In this document: piece after piece, positions 33,301-43,466 of the stretch
Position numbering within the stretch: the stretch's first letter is position 1
Layout of the letters: each line of letters begins with the position of its first letter
Assembly (NCBI GenBank): GCA_023055425.1
Contig: JALGPY010000002.1
Coordinates: 157,677,345-157,741,344, forward strand
Direction of reading: 5' to 3'
Source of the DNA: Linanthus parryae
Lineage: Eukaryota; Streptophyta; Magnoliopsida; Ericales; Polemoniaceae
DNA length: 64,000 nt
Notes under the pieces: model-generated
What the model was told of the DNA's origin: nothing
Seen by the model: the letters and a program-made list of their open reading frames with translations, nothing else
Databases searched by the model: none
Position numbers and translations under genes: made by a program

Positions 33301-34331
33301 AAGTAAATCATTGCCTCAACTGGCTGTTAGATCAAGTGCAGAACTTTGAGTCATACTCAGAATCAGCCATGTTTGGTGGTCTAATTCCTTTTGGAACCCA
33401 AATCTGCCTAACATGTCCCTTAAGCTGATAAGGATAAGTATTCCTCATAATGTGAGGTTCTGATCTTCTGAAGGGACAAGTTAATCTTATATGACCAATT
33501 TTTCCACAGTATTGACACGTTGGAGAATGTCTGCTACCACATTTGACAAAAGTAGTTTGGCTTTTCTTTGGAAAATTTGGATTATTTCCAATCCCACTTT
33601 TATGCATTGATTTCAGACTTCCTCCAAGAATGAGATTTAGATTATGTTCTGAGCCTGTAAAACTGGCTAGGACCTTTTTAGACTCTTGAAGTTTCTCAGT
33701 CAAAGAACAGATTTGTTGTTCTAAATCCTCAGAATGAGTCTTTCGATCAGCATATCTTTCAGTAAAAGAGTGTTTTGATCAACAATCTCTTTCATCTGTG
33801 CCTTCAAGGCTTTGAACCTGCTGTCCAAGGCCTTGAAGTCCTTTTCAATTTTTGTCTTAGAAACTTCAACAGCTGTGTTGGTAAAAACTAGGTCCAGATT
33901 TTCTTTTACCTGCTCATGAATCTTAATCTTCAAAGAATAAATCTTATTTCTATTACTTTCCTCATTTAAAAACATACTCTTGAGAATTTCAGGAAGTACA
34001 TCAGAAGGACTAGCAAGAAGATTTTTTTACCATTTCCTCAATATGTCTGTCTGATGACTTTTCTTCATCATGTTTTGCCATGAAGCACAAATTTGCTTGA
34101 TCTTCTTTTGTGTCTGAGTCACTAGAAGAATCAGAATCACTCCAAGAAGCTATCATGGCTTTCTTCCTTCTGTTGTCACTGTCTTTATTTTGAAAGTTCA
34201 TATTCTTCTTCTTTTGTAGACAATCCCTTACTAAATGATCTACATCACCACACTCAAAACAATTCATTACTTTAGTTTTATGTAACTGTGATGAAGACTT
34301 ACATTTGTAGTCCTTGCTGCTTGAAGGTCTT
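30313..34331 (-). pseudogene. Element D gag C-terminus and pol pseudogene
   Basis: Continues D gag after element G. The first zinc knuckle CFECGDVDHLVRDC (near 34260) is intact. An A7 run at 34028-34022 leads to an in-frame TAG at 34010; sense resumes one frame over with a coiled-coil linker and the second knuckle CQYCGKIGHIRLTC (near 33515). Protease WILDSGCSRHMSG (near 33270) is followed by an in-frame loss of about 70 residues relative to C. Integrase: LWHRKLGHIS, CKACVQGKQ, LHIDLCGP, SIRSDHGREFD, PQQNGVVE. RT-RNase H is open for 319 codons (31524-30565) with YVDDILFCA near 31260. Ends at 30313. Stops at about 32857, 31632 and 30565 keep it from being functional. Confidence 0.88.
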
Positions 34332-35349
34332 TGTAACACCCCCAAATGGCCCAAGCCGGAGACCCGGGGATGTCACTCCGTACCCGAGAGGAGCCCGAAT
34401 ACAAGGAGATTTTATAACATGGTTCGCAAGCACAAAACATCCACAATAATAATTAAATCCAATTGAAACATATTGCATCATTAAAAATCACCATCCTAGC
34501 CACAAATCGGCATAACAACTAAAGTTTTTAAATTACTAAAGAATTCAAACTCAAATGAAATACTACTACTATTATTCCATGTGATGCGCGTCCCCTTCTA
34601 CGCTAGATAACCATCTTCTAGACCTGTGGTGCGGAATGAAAAAGAAACACCACAGTACAAAATCAGCATGAAATACTGGTAAATAAACATCCAAAAATGA
34701 AAAACGATGATGAGATAGTTATAAAACAATGACTCATTTGTAAGTAAGAATTTTTCGCAAACACTGCGGTAACAAAGTTGACTCTTGTAATAAAACATAA
34801 GAGTTCCCAATTCCATAATATTACAACCAATTTCCATAATCATTAGGAAAATCCAGAATCCATCGTTAACTTCTTTCCGTTAACAAAACCAAAAATCCAT
34901 TATTAATTCTTTGTGACGGGGGAAACCAAACCATCTCGCAAGCATCCAAGACCTTAAGTGTCGACACCCCCAAAGAATCTAGCGTCCAGAGGAGTGAGTA
35001 CAGGGAGCTATCCGGGGACTTGTAACCGGATTAAATAAAAATAAATTGAAACGGAAGACCGAGATCAAACCGTCCAATGCCAATGGTAACCATAACACAA
35101 TAATAATAAATGTCCCCGCACAAATATTCCACTTTACGTATTAATGCATTATCATTAACATGGTGATATTTCCAAGAAAAAGCATTTATCAAGTAGAAAT
35201 CACATATTGCATGTCACATCACATAACACATTTTGAGACGTAAAGAAATTCAAGAATTCGTTTTAACACGAAAGAGATAAGCACAACTAGGCTTGGCATA
35301 TTTACTTACCTCAAATCAAATCCAACTATAGCAACTCAATCAACGTACT
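34332..35349 (-). repeat. Element G 3' LTR, distal part (left of F)
   Basis: Starts TGTAACACCCCCAAATGG and matches 53297-54315 with scattered substitutions. F entered at GTACT (35345-35349). The pre-insertion site is preserved in the 5' LTR at about 54311-54315. Confidence 0.92.
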
Positions 35350-36929
35350 TGACACGAATTCTTACGTGTATACGCAAGTGCACGGTCGAAGTAATAAAGA
35401 TTGAGTATTAAAACTCAGGTTGTCGAACCCACAGGGAAATAGACGAATACTAGCTAATTAAGAATTAATTAGAAGATACTTAAGTAATCAGTAAGAAGTG
35501 GTTTGAGTGTTTGTCGCCCACAAACAAGCGACGTAAATTAAAGAACAATGACTAATTATTTTTGTAGGGTTTTCAATTTTTAAAAGAAATAAATTGTGAT
35601 TTGATTACGATTAATGAGGAAGAACTAGGTAATTGATGTCCCTAGGGTTGTTAACGATTTCCGGAATTATGCATGAAACACTCTACTCACGTTCTAGTTA
35701 TATCGGGTAATGCTCATCACGATCTTCTCTCGATCTCACGTGAATTTGTGTAAATAATAGATTTCGGGTCCTCTCGGTCCACCTCCGTCTACTACTACAA
35801 TCTAATTAATTTGTTAGGCTTCGTTCACCGGGTCCTATCGGTCCACAGAATTCACTAAGTTCTAACACAATCAATCGAAACTACCCTCACACGATTAATC
35901 AAGTTTCTATCTCCTCTCGGTCTCAAGAAACTACAAGATTACCTACCTATTCTTTAACACGTCTCAAAGAATTCACTTTCGTGCAATTCTATCAACAAGT
36001 AGCATTCTACGGGTGATCAAGCCAAGAACACTAAGAATTGAGTACAAGAATAGATAAACTAACAAGAACGTTCATAGAATTAAGCAAAAGCATGCATCAA
36101 GTCCAAAATCCGGAAAATCATCCAACAAACCCTAGTTTTCCATCAATCACCTAGCTTTAAGAAGTTTAGCTAGACATAATAGTGTTCAACATGATCAAAA
36201 TAATGAAGTTCATGAAGAATGGAAGAAGAAAAGATGATCAAACGCTTGAATCTTCAATGTAGTTGATGATCCTTGCTCCAAGCTTTGTCTCCCTTCTTCC
36301 CTAGCTCCCAAGACTTCAAAGATGCGTCAATATCCTGTTCTTAGGTCGTTCTCCCCGTTTTCTACCAGCTGGGCACGCTTTTTAATGAAAATATGCCGAA
36401 ATTGCACTTCAGCCCCTCTACTTTGTAATTCCCGGACAGAATTCTTTGCTGATTTTGCGCGGGCTGTATCTCCCTCATACGGACTCGTCTTCGAGCCTAC
36501 CATATACCGTTGGAAAGCTACGGATGTCTACTTTCCAATGCCGCAAGCCTTGCTTCAAAATTCTTTGTAGATTTTCCTGGGCATCGAAAAGAGTGCAGGC
36601 TGGTCCTGTGTGACTTTTCCAACTTCTCTTCGTTTGTGCTCCTCCTTTTCCTCTCTTCATCTAGCTCCATTCCAAGCATATCCAAGCTTCTCATAAGCTC
36701 CATTGCACCTCGTTTACCTGAGATACACAACACTAAACAACCCGTGCAATTATCATAGCAAATATGAGAGAAAACACGCACAAATAGGCTAGAAACGCTA
36801 CTTTTCACTCTTAGGCTTAGAGATAGTCAAATTCACATATTAACGCACATATAACATATAAATCATGTGAAATAAGCCTATTACAAGTAATTTGGAAGTA
36901 TAAAAATAACTCCTAAAAGAGAGTTATCA
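35350..36929 (-). repeat. Element F 3' LTR (1580 bp)
   Basis: Plus-strand ends TGACACGAATTC and GAGAGTTATCA. Equal in length to its partner with one substitution. Short open frames inside both LTRs are the same repeat read twice, not genes. Confidence 0.95.
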
Positions 36930-36944
36930 AATACCCCCACACTT
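36930..36944 (-). other. Polypurine tract of element F
   Basis: Minus-strand AAGTGTGGGGGTATT abuts the LTR start TGATAACTC. Further GTGTGGGGG-type motifs occur at about 37876 and 38926. Confidence 0.8.
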
Positions 36945-38002
36945 ACCATTTGCGCGTCCCGAGCAACAAATCAAAAGCCAACCACATTCTCACTTCATCC
37001 CACCACCAACAAGATACGAGCCAAGACAATTGCATACTATTCGAAACACCGTTGCATACAAATCTTAACTAGCCGACTCACTAACAAAATACGGCTCAAC
37101 AATGCAACAATATGATGCAAATGCAAGGTACGACTCGATCCTACACAACACATATTTACACACGCACACAAAAGTATTTCTTTTTGGTTGAGATTGGGCA
37201 ATCTCGATAAGCAAACTGGTAAGTCATCAGGCTCTCATATCCCCTTTGGAAACTCTACAACCTCCATGATCGGCAGAATTTGCTGCCAGTTTCGTTAGAC
37301 AGAACAAGCACGAGCACTTAATAATTTGCACTCACACACTCATCAGACATATCCCTAGTACTTACCATCCGAGCTATTTATCCACGGGTTAAAACTGTTG
37401 AAGGCTTAGGACGGGTGGGATAGGCTATTTAGAAGCGTAGTCCTAGACGTCATGATATTCTCACCTAACCCGTTTCTCACACTCCCTCACCGAAATCCAA
37501 GGAACCCAACCGAATCTCACCTACTCCGGCCCTCATTCCCTCAATCCCGGTGCAACGCCGTTCTCGCGGCCACAAATGTGAAAGAGTGTTAGACAGAATC
37601 ATAGCTGATTTCCTCAGTTTCCTTGCAATTGCCAAAACACGCTCCTTTATTTCCTTCTCTTTCCTTTCATTCTCTCTCTTTTTTTTCATTTTTTTTTTAT
37701 ATCTCTCTTTTCTTTTTCTTTTTCTTTTTTTTATTTTTTTTTTATTTTCTCACTTCCCACAAATAATCAACGCATGGAGCACAAGTAATACTGACTGAAC
37801 CCGACGAGATAAAAATATCATGTAGATAACATGGGGGTGGAATGTGTCAAATCAAAGAGATATAATAATAATCGTCGACACCCCCACACTCGATGTAAAC
37901 CAACTCACAAAATTCGGTAGTCAAAGTGATACATGCTTTCCAACCGATCCTCCTCATCACCTAAGATATAGAGGATAACATGAAAAACTAGCACGTCCTC
38001 CT
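36945..38002. other. Non-coding region of F next to the 3' LTR
   Basis: About 1.06 kb with no credible ORF. It contains a long T/C-rich low-complexity tract at about 37660-37750 and a second polypurine-like motif near 37876. Function unknown. Confidence 0.7.
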
Positions 38003-38680
38003 ATAATATCAATCAACCCCACCCCATATCGTGCGGAAAGAATGTCACGCACTACGACACTCCACCTGTGATCGTGGTGTAAGGACACGATTCACCGCCA
38101 CACCGAAGTGTGCTGCCGTCTCTAACTCACCCTCACATCCCCTCGTAAGACGAAACCTGTAAGAGTATCCACAACGAATGTATCAAATCAGCACACCCTC
38201 ATCGAACCTCCCTAACTCGACACCCTCTATCATGACGCATAGGAAAGGGCCATTCTAACAAGTGATGAAAGTCACAATGAAAGGCTTCCTAGGTTAGAAG
38301 CTGTGAATAAAAGGGGTAAATGGATCGAAGAGAGTAACTAGTGGACCTAGGCTGTGAGACGGGACGTGAGGTCCCCATAAAAGTCACTCGCACGACTGTT
38401 CCGTTGCCACTACGAGGAGGGTTGACGACTACCTAAATGACGGTGGTGTAGTACTAGTAGGATATCTAAGTCTGAGAGACAGTTACTTGCATTTCTAGTG
38501 CATAAGCTCTATAAGTCTTCCTACTCCAGATTCTCGCGTCTCTGCCTCACTTCGGATCTTCATACTCCTAGGGAATTCTATCATTAAGCCCTCGCCAAGT
38601 TCAACTCATTTTGATTGCCCTTTCTCTTAAAAATTCAATTTTTAATTTTTATGGATTTTTTTTTTTTTTTTAATTCCTAC
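38003..38680 (-). other. Conserved non-coding block of F
   Basis: The reverse complement aligns by eye with 60865-61531 over most of its length. Shared stretches include GAGGGCTTAATG, GCGAGAATCTGGAGTA, AGTCGTCAACCCTCCTCGTAGTGGCAAC, GAATGGCCCTTTCCTATGCGTCATGATAGAGGG (each given here only as landmarks), and a block around TTACACCACGATCACA. Stops occur in all frames and no protein family is recognisable. Similarity between two clearly different elements makes it likely to have a role in cis, or to be a region that evolves slowly for another reason. Confidence 0.75.
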
Positions 38681-40470
38681 TCTATATGCAGGGCCAGACG
38701 CGAAAGAAGACTCGAAATGACTCAATTCGGTAGGTGGACTCAATTAAATAAACGTGCAAAAATCAAACGACTAACACATATATACACCGCTAATACAACA
38801 CTATACGACACTATAACTAAACACAACACGGACCACGAATACGACACTATACGACACAATACGAACTAACAATCTATATGTGACAGGTTAATGCATACAC
38901 GGACTGGCTAGTCAAGACTAAAAATCCCCCCACACTAGAATGCTTCGTTGTCCTCAACGAATTTAGAGATCAATTAAGAGGACTCGACAATTCTAATAGG
39001 TGCGGTGAATCTACTCAGGAGCATCGTCATCCTATGCCTCAACTACTTTCTGTTTCTTCCTACAGTCAGACTCAGGCGCCTTAATTCTCAACAGTTTCAT
39101 TGCACAAAAAGTAGCAATTCAAATTTAGAGATAATATTTGCTACAAGCACGTGACAAGTTCTGTAGACAAAATTGACCAATTAAGTGCAAATTTCAGACG
39201 AATTCAGCAATCAATCCAACAAATCATATGCAAGTGCCTCAAATCAATTAAAAGAGAGAGTTTAGCGATACCTGAAGCCTTGGAGTTCCATTCTAACAGG
39301 GCTGGATCGACAAAATCAGTCCAAGTTCAAAACTCATCCAACACCTAAACTGCCTATCCTTGCACCAAAACCATCCACCACTATTCACCAATTACACCAC
39401 CACTGTAACACCTTGCCTTCCTCATTCACAACCTGGCCTTAGTTCACCCAGTACACCACTAAACCAGTACCTACAACCTGCAACTTGCACCAAAACCAGA
39501 CCCATCATCACCACCACCGTCCAACTAACCTGCAAATCACCAATAAGAAGCAGCAAGAATCGAAGCAGGAAACCCAGAAGGAGGAAGAAGCTTCGCAAGA
39601 AACAGAGCGCAATAGAGGCAAAGAAGAAGAAGCAGCTGCGTATTGCAGCAAAAACCGCAAGAACCAGCAGCAAGAAGCCGCAACGCAGAACAGAGAATGA
39701 ATCACGAAGCCCTGTGCTCAATACCGCGACCCAACAGGTCCACCTTCACCATCGTCCTTCTCTGCAACCCACGACCGCAAGACAAGAGGCAGAGCAAACC
39801 AAGAACAGAGCATCGAATCTGCACCTTTAGGGGATTTCGCAACACTTAGCCGAATTGATTTCGTGTTTCTGGCGTCTTCTTCAACAAAACGCCCAACCCT
39901 GTGTCGTCGGGGTTGATTAGGCGAGAAGAACCCAGCAAATCCCAGAAGTTCCGGTGATTTCTTCTGCGGGTTCGCCGGAGTGAGGAAGAGAGGTCGCCGG
40001 CTTCACAGGCGGCCGGAGACGCGATGGGACACCACCATAAATTGCCGGAATTCGGGACGGGGGGACTTGTGGTGGCGGCGGCTTGAAACTCGTCGGGGGG
40101 AGAGACGGAGGCTGCTGGGGTCGCCGGAGTGAGGAAGAGACGGTGAGGCTGCTGCGGCTTGAGAGACGGCGTGGAAACCACCTCAACACTGCCGGGATTT
40201 GGGACGGCAGTGTTGGTGGTCGTTGGTGGCTAGAATTCGACGGAGAGAGAGAGGGCTTGTGCTTCTGGGGGTCGCCGAAGTGAGAAGAGTCGCCGGAATT
40301 TAAGGCCGGCCGGAAACACGACGGGGAATCGAGGGAAACGCCGGAGAGTGGTCGGATTTGAGAGAGGTTGGAGGGAGGGTCGAGGGTTTGAGTACTGAGG
40401 AAGGAGATGAACCCATTTTTTTTTTTTTTTTTTTAAATTATACCCCTGCTTTTTGACAAAAATACACAAG
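38681..40470. other. Non-coding region of F: low-complexity and GC-rich repeats
   Basis: Contains poly(T) at about 38655-38673 and 40416-40434, a third polypurine-like motif near 38926, and an A/G/C-rich stretch at 39360-39830 open on the plus strand (antisense to F) for 156 codons. It also contains a GC-rich zone at 39950-40390 built of imperfect copies of a unit with GTCGCCGGAGTGAGGAAGAG (about 39967, 40118, 40268). The antisense frame is basic and low-complexity; I do not call it a gene. Confidence 0.65.
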
Positions 40471-40478
40471 GAGCCCAG

Positions 40479-40599
40479 ACTGGTCGTGAGACCAGTGGGA
40501 ATGGTCTTAAGACCAGCAGACCCCCTGTTTCTTCACTTCTGCTCGTTTTGGCTAAGTAAAAACTGGTCTTAGGACCAGTACACTGATCCTGAGATCAGT
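40479..40599. repeat. Cluster of four palindromes in element F
   Basis: ACTGGTCGTGAGACCAGT (40479-40496), TGGTCTTAAGACCA (40502-40515), ACTGGTCTTAGGACCAGT (40562-40579) and ACTGATCCTGAGATCAGT (40582-40599). Each has 7-bp arms with at most 4 central bases, and all share the ACTGGTC...GACCAGT pattern, the fourth with a symmetric G-to-A/C-to-T change in both arms. The next 540 bp (40600-41137) hold no gene; a T-rich tract lies at about 40772. Confidence 0.9.
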
Positions 40600-41137
40600 C
40601 TGGAGTTGGTGATGTACATTTGTGGCCTCCTCGACCTCCCGAACTCCGATTCGTATGCCGTTCGCGCCGTTAGTTCCCTCAACTCGCGTAGAACTCATTT
40701 GCGAGTTCCCGAAACTCACGAAAATTCTCCAATCATGCAATTACGCGACTCTTGACTCGAAATCCACCAACTTTTTTTTTTTTTTGTTCTATAAATTCAT
40801 CTCTTCGCGTTCGGACCCCGATGCGTGCATTCTCGTATATCACCGGAAATCTCTTGACATACTTGTTTTGCTCACATAAGTATCACTCCTCAAGTTCGAG
40901 TGATTTCTCGTCTTTGATCCGTTTTAAATATTTTCAAGTGGCTTTCTTGGTTTCTATGCATTCTCGTCGGCGCGCATCAAGAAGGGGAGTCCGAATCGCG
41001 TCTTCACCTTGTAACCTGTAGAGACTCATTTCAAACGTGAGATCCTCACTCTCTCACCTCTCAGATAAAAATACAGTATGAAAAACACACACGACAGTAT
41101 TTAAAAACACACTCTCTACACTAAAGCATGAAAATAC

Positions 41138-41165
41138 GTTGGGTTGCCTCCCAACAAGCGCTTGT
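41138..41165. repeat. Hairpin plus palindrome after gag-protease of F
   Basis: GTTGGG / CCCAAC arms (41138-41143, 41150-41155) with a 6-base loop, overlapping the 12-bp palindrome ACAAGCGCTTGT (41154-41165). It lies 40-70 bp past the gag-protease stop. The GTTGGGAGGCAACCC motif is familiar from the region after pol in Athila-type elements (from memory), which fits loss of pol between protease and this point. Confidence 0.7.
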
Positions 41166-41205
41166 AATTTACGGTCGACGGCTCGACCCAGTTACCTCTG
41201 CCACC

Positions 41206-43329
41206 TCACGAGGGTGGTCTGGCACATTGTGCCGCTTCCAGCTTAGCTTTCCTGTGTTGGATTTGAAGCACTGCTTCATGTGCGTGCACCGCTGATGGCT
41301 TATTTCTTTCCCAGTAGTCAGGTGGATCCCCTTGCGACAACTCTGGGATTTGGCGCTTCATTGGCACAGAAAATGGAACCCCTGGCTGATACTCCCACGA
41401 GTATTGGGGCGTCGGTTTGAAGACCCGAAACGTCTCCATGTCATCATTGACCCTCATAATCAGCTCCCCATTCTCTACATCAATGAGAGTACGACCTGTC
41501 GCCAAGAACGGTCTGCCCAAAATGATAGGCACATCACCTGCTGGCATATCCAATATGACAAAATCGGCAGGAATTATCAGGCTGCCAACCCTCACAAGGA
41601 CATCCTTTATCATCCCACATGCTCTCTTGGATGATTTGTCTGCAAATTGGAGAGTGATACAAGTTCTTGGAGGCTCCCCCACACTTAGCTTTTTGAATAC
41701 CGACAACGGCATCAAATTCACGCTCGCTCCCAGATCACAGAGAGCCCTTCCCGTGTAGGCGTCACCCAAGGTAGCTTCAATGACAAAACTACCTGGATCC
41801 TTCTTTTTCTTAGGTAGTCCATGCAAAACACATGAACTAACATGTTCATTTAAGTTCACTCTCTGAAAGTCATCCACCGCTTTCTTACCAAGGACTGCAT
41901 CTTTAATAAACCTTGCATATTTTGGCATCTTTTGAAGTGCCTCAATCAACGGAATATTAATGTGAAGTTTTGAAAATACGTTTAGAAAGCGCCTGTATTC
42001 CTCAGAATCGTCCTTCTTCTTCCTAGTACGTAATGGAAATGGTAATTCTGAAGAAGAAGGAGAAGATGGAAGTGGTACCTCGGTAGATTTCTCTGCATCC
42101 TGGTGAATCATGCCCTTTGATTGGGGGATCATGACAGGTGTCTTCTCAGAATCGAAGACTTCATTTTCCTTCGCCTTTGAGGCTTCCGCTCTGGCATGAC
42201 TCGGATATGGAGGATCTGTAAGTGCAATACCACTTCGAGTGGTGATGGCTTGAGCTTGTCCCTCTGATGTGTCAACAATACTACCCAGTGCCCTTTGTTC
42301 AAGTTGTTCCTTTAGATCTTTTATTTCTGCTTGAGCAACTTGAAGTGCAATTGCTACAGAGCTGACCTGTGTGGACATGTCTGTCATGTGCTGAGCCATC
42401 GTCTTTATTATCCCTGTCATATCGGTCAACTCTAATGGTGGTACTGGCTGCTGCTGATGCATCTCTGAAACATTTGCTTCATGCACTACCTCTACCGCAT
42501 TCACCTGAACAGTGTTATAAACCATCTTTTCATCTCTTACCAGTTCCATGTGCCTGTACTGATAATCCATGCTATCTTCTTGCTGAACCAAGCATCTCAT
42601 CAATGCATATGCCCCTTCATGATCACAGTTAAATAAGAAGTTTCCCCCAGCTTCTATATCCATCTTGTCTCTATTGGGCTGTCCAAGTGAATCATAGAAG
42701 ACCTGGATTAACTGTCGCTTGTCAATACCATGGTTGGGACATCTACGTAGCAAATGATTGAAGCGATGCCATGCTTTGACAAGTGATTCATCATGCTTTT
42801 GCCTGAACGTCCAGATCTCATTCTGAAGCTGAATCACACGTGAGATAGGATAAAACTTACTCATGAACAGTGTGACACACTCTTCCCATGATTTGATTGA
42901 ACAGGATGGCATAGAGTCCAGCCAATCCATAGCAGCTCCCTTGAGACAATGAGGAAAGAGCATCAGTTTGAGCGCTTCAGATGTGACCCCACTATATCGA
43001 ATTAGCCCACAGTGGCTCTGAAATCTCCCAATGAATGCATGTGGGTCTTCCTCGTCTGTCCCAGCAAAAGTGCACTGATCCTGAGCAAATTGAATTGTGC
43101 GCAGCTTGAGACAGAAGGTTTCTGCCTGAATTGGTGGCACCACAATTGCTGGCTCCCTTCCTTTAAGACCGGCCTCAAATGCCTGGATTATTGCTTTCCC
43201 TGATCGATTATATGGCATTGAGGTCGGGCGCGGTATAGATGTTGCTGCCAATGCTTTCTCTACAGCTTCAGCCACCAAAGCTTGTAGCTGCTCTGTGGTG
43301 AGGCTAATCTGTCCTTGGCCTTCCGCCAT
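41206..43329 (-). CDS. Gag-protease polyprotein of element F (Athila-like), intact
   Basis: A single open frame of 707 codons and the only intact long retroelement gene here. The first ATG is at 43329 (MAEGQGQISLTTEQLQ), about 115 bases after the primer-binding site; the frame is open further upstream but without an ATG. Residues about 95-230 form the retrotransposon Gag capsid domain (AMDWLDSMP, FYPISRVIQLQNEI, YDSLGQPNRDKMD). Residues about 305-345 look like a coiled coil. Residues about 515-635 are an aspartic protease with CDLGASVNLMPLS at 531 (DLG in place of DTG, usual in Athila) and the ILGRPFL flap-side motif at 603. No CCHC knuckle is visible. The product would assemble particles and mature them; reverse transcription and integration must come from elsewhere. 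Confidence 0.93.
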   Translation of the reverse strand: MAEGQGQISLTTEQLQALVAEAVEKALAATSIPRPTSMPYNRSGKAIIQAFEAGLKGREPAIVVPPIQAETFCLKLRTIQFAQDQCTFAGTDEEDPHAFIGRFQSHCGLIRYSGVTSEALKLMLFPHCLKGAAMDWLDSMPSCSIKSWEECVTLFMSKFYPISRVIQLQNEIWTFRQKHDESLVKAWHRFNHLLRRCPNHGIDKRQLIQVFYDSLGQPNRDKMDIEAGGNFLFNCDHEGAYALMRCLVQQEDSMDYQYRHMELVRDEKMVYNTVQVNAVEVVHEANVSEMHQQQPVPPLELTDMTGIIKTMAQHMTDMSTQVSSVAIALQVAQAEIKDLKEQLEQRALGSIVDTSEGQAQAITTRSGIALTDPPYPSHARAEASKAKENEVFDSEKTPVMIPQSKGMIHQDAEKSTEVPLPSSPSSSELPFPLRTRKKKDDSEEYRRFLNVFSKLHINIPLIEALQKMPKYARFIKDAVLGKKAVDDFQRVNLNEHVSSCVLHGLPKKKKDPGSFVIEATLGDAYTGRALCDLGASVNLMPLSVFKKLSVGEPPRTCITLQFADKSSKRACGMIKDVLVRVGSLIIPADFVILDMPAGDVPIILGRPFLATGRTLIDVENGELIMRVNDDMETFRVFKPTPQYSWEYQPGVPFSVPMKRQIPELSQGDPPDYWERNKPSAVHAHEAVLQIQHRKAKLEAAQCARPPS

Positions 43330-43442
43330 CGCTACCTGAGAAAACAACACTAGCACACCCGTGAGGTAAACACAAAGTAACAAAAATAAATTAAAAGAAG
43401 TATCCTAAATTAATTTTTAACTAAACTAATAAACCGTTTAAG

Positions 43443-43460
43443 TCCCCGGCAACGGCGCCA
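43443..43460 (-). other. Primer-binding site of element F (tRNA-Asp)
   Basis: Minus-strand TGGCGCCGTTGCCGGGGA is an 18-base match to the 3' end of plant tRNA-Asp, six bases inside the LTR. This is the primer usual for Athila/Tat elements. Confidence 0.92.
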
Positions 43461-43466
43461 AAAACT

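Noticed and set aside
36322..36808. Overlapping 60-96 codon ORFs repeated at 44439-44925
   Set aside because: They are the same LTR of element F read twice, in several frames on both strands, with no recognisable domain.
39846..40400. Host exon captured in F (GC-rich region with open frames)
   Set aside because: Built of imperfect repeats around CGCCGGAGTGAG, open on both strands because of composition, and no domain recognised.
43443..43460. tRNA gene fragments at the tRNA-complementary sites
   Set aside because: Only the 3'-end complement is present, adjacent to LTR ends. These are primer-binding sites.
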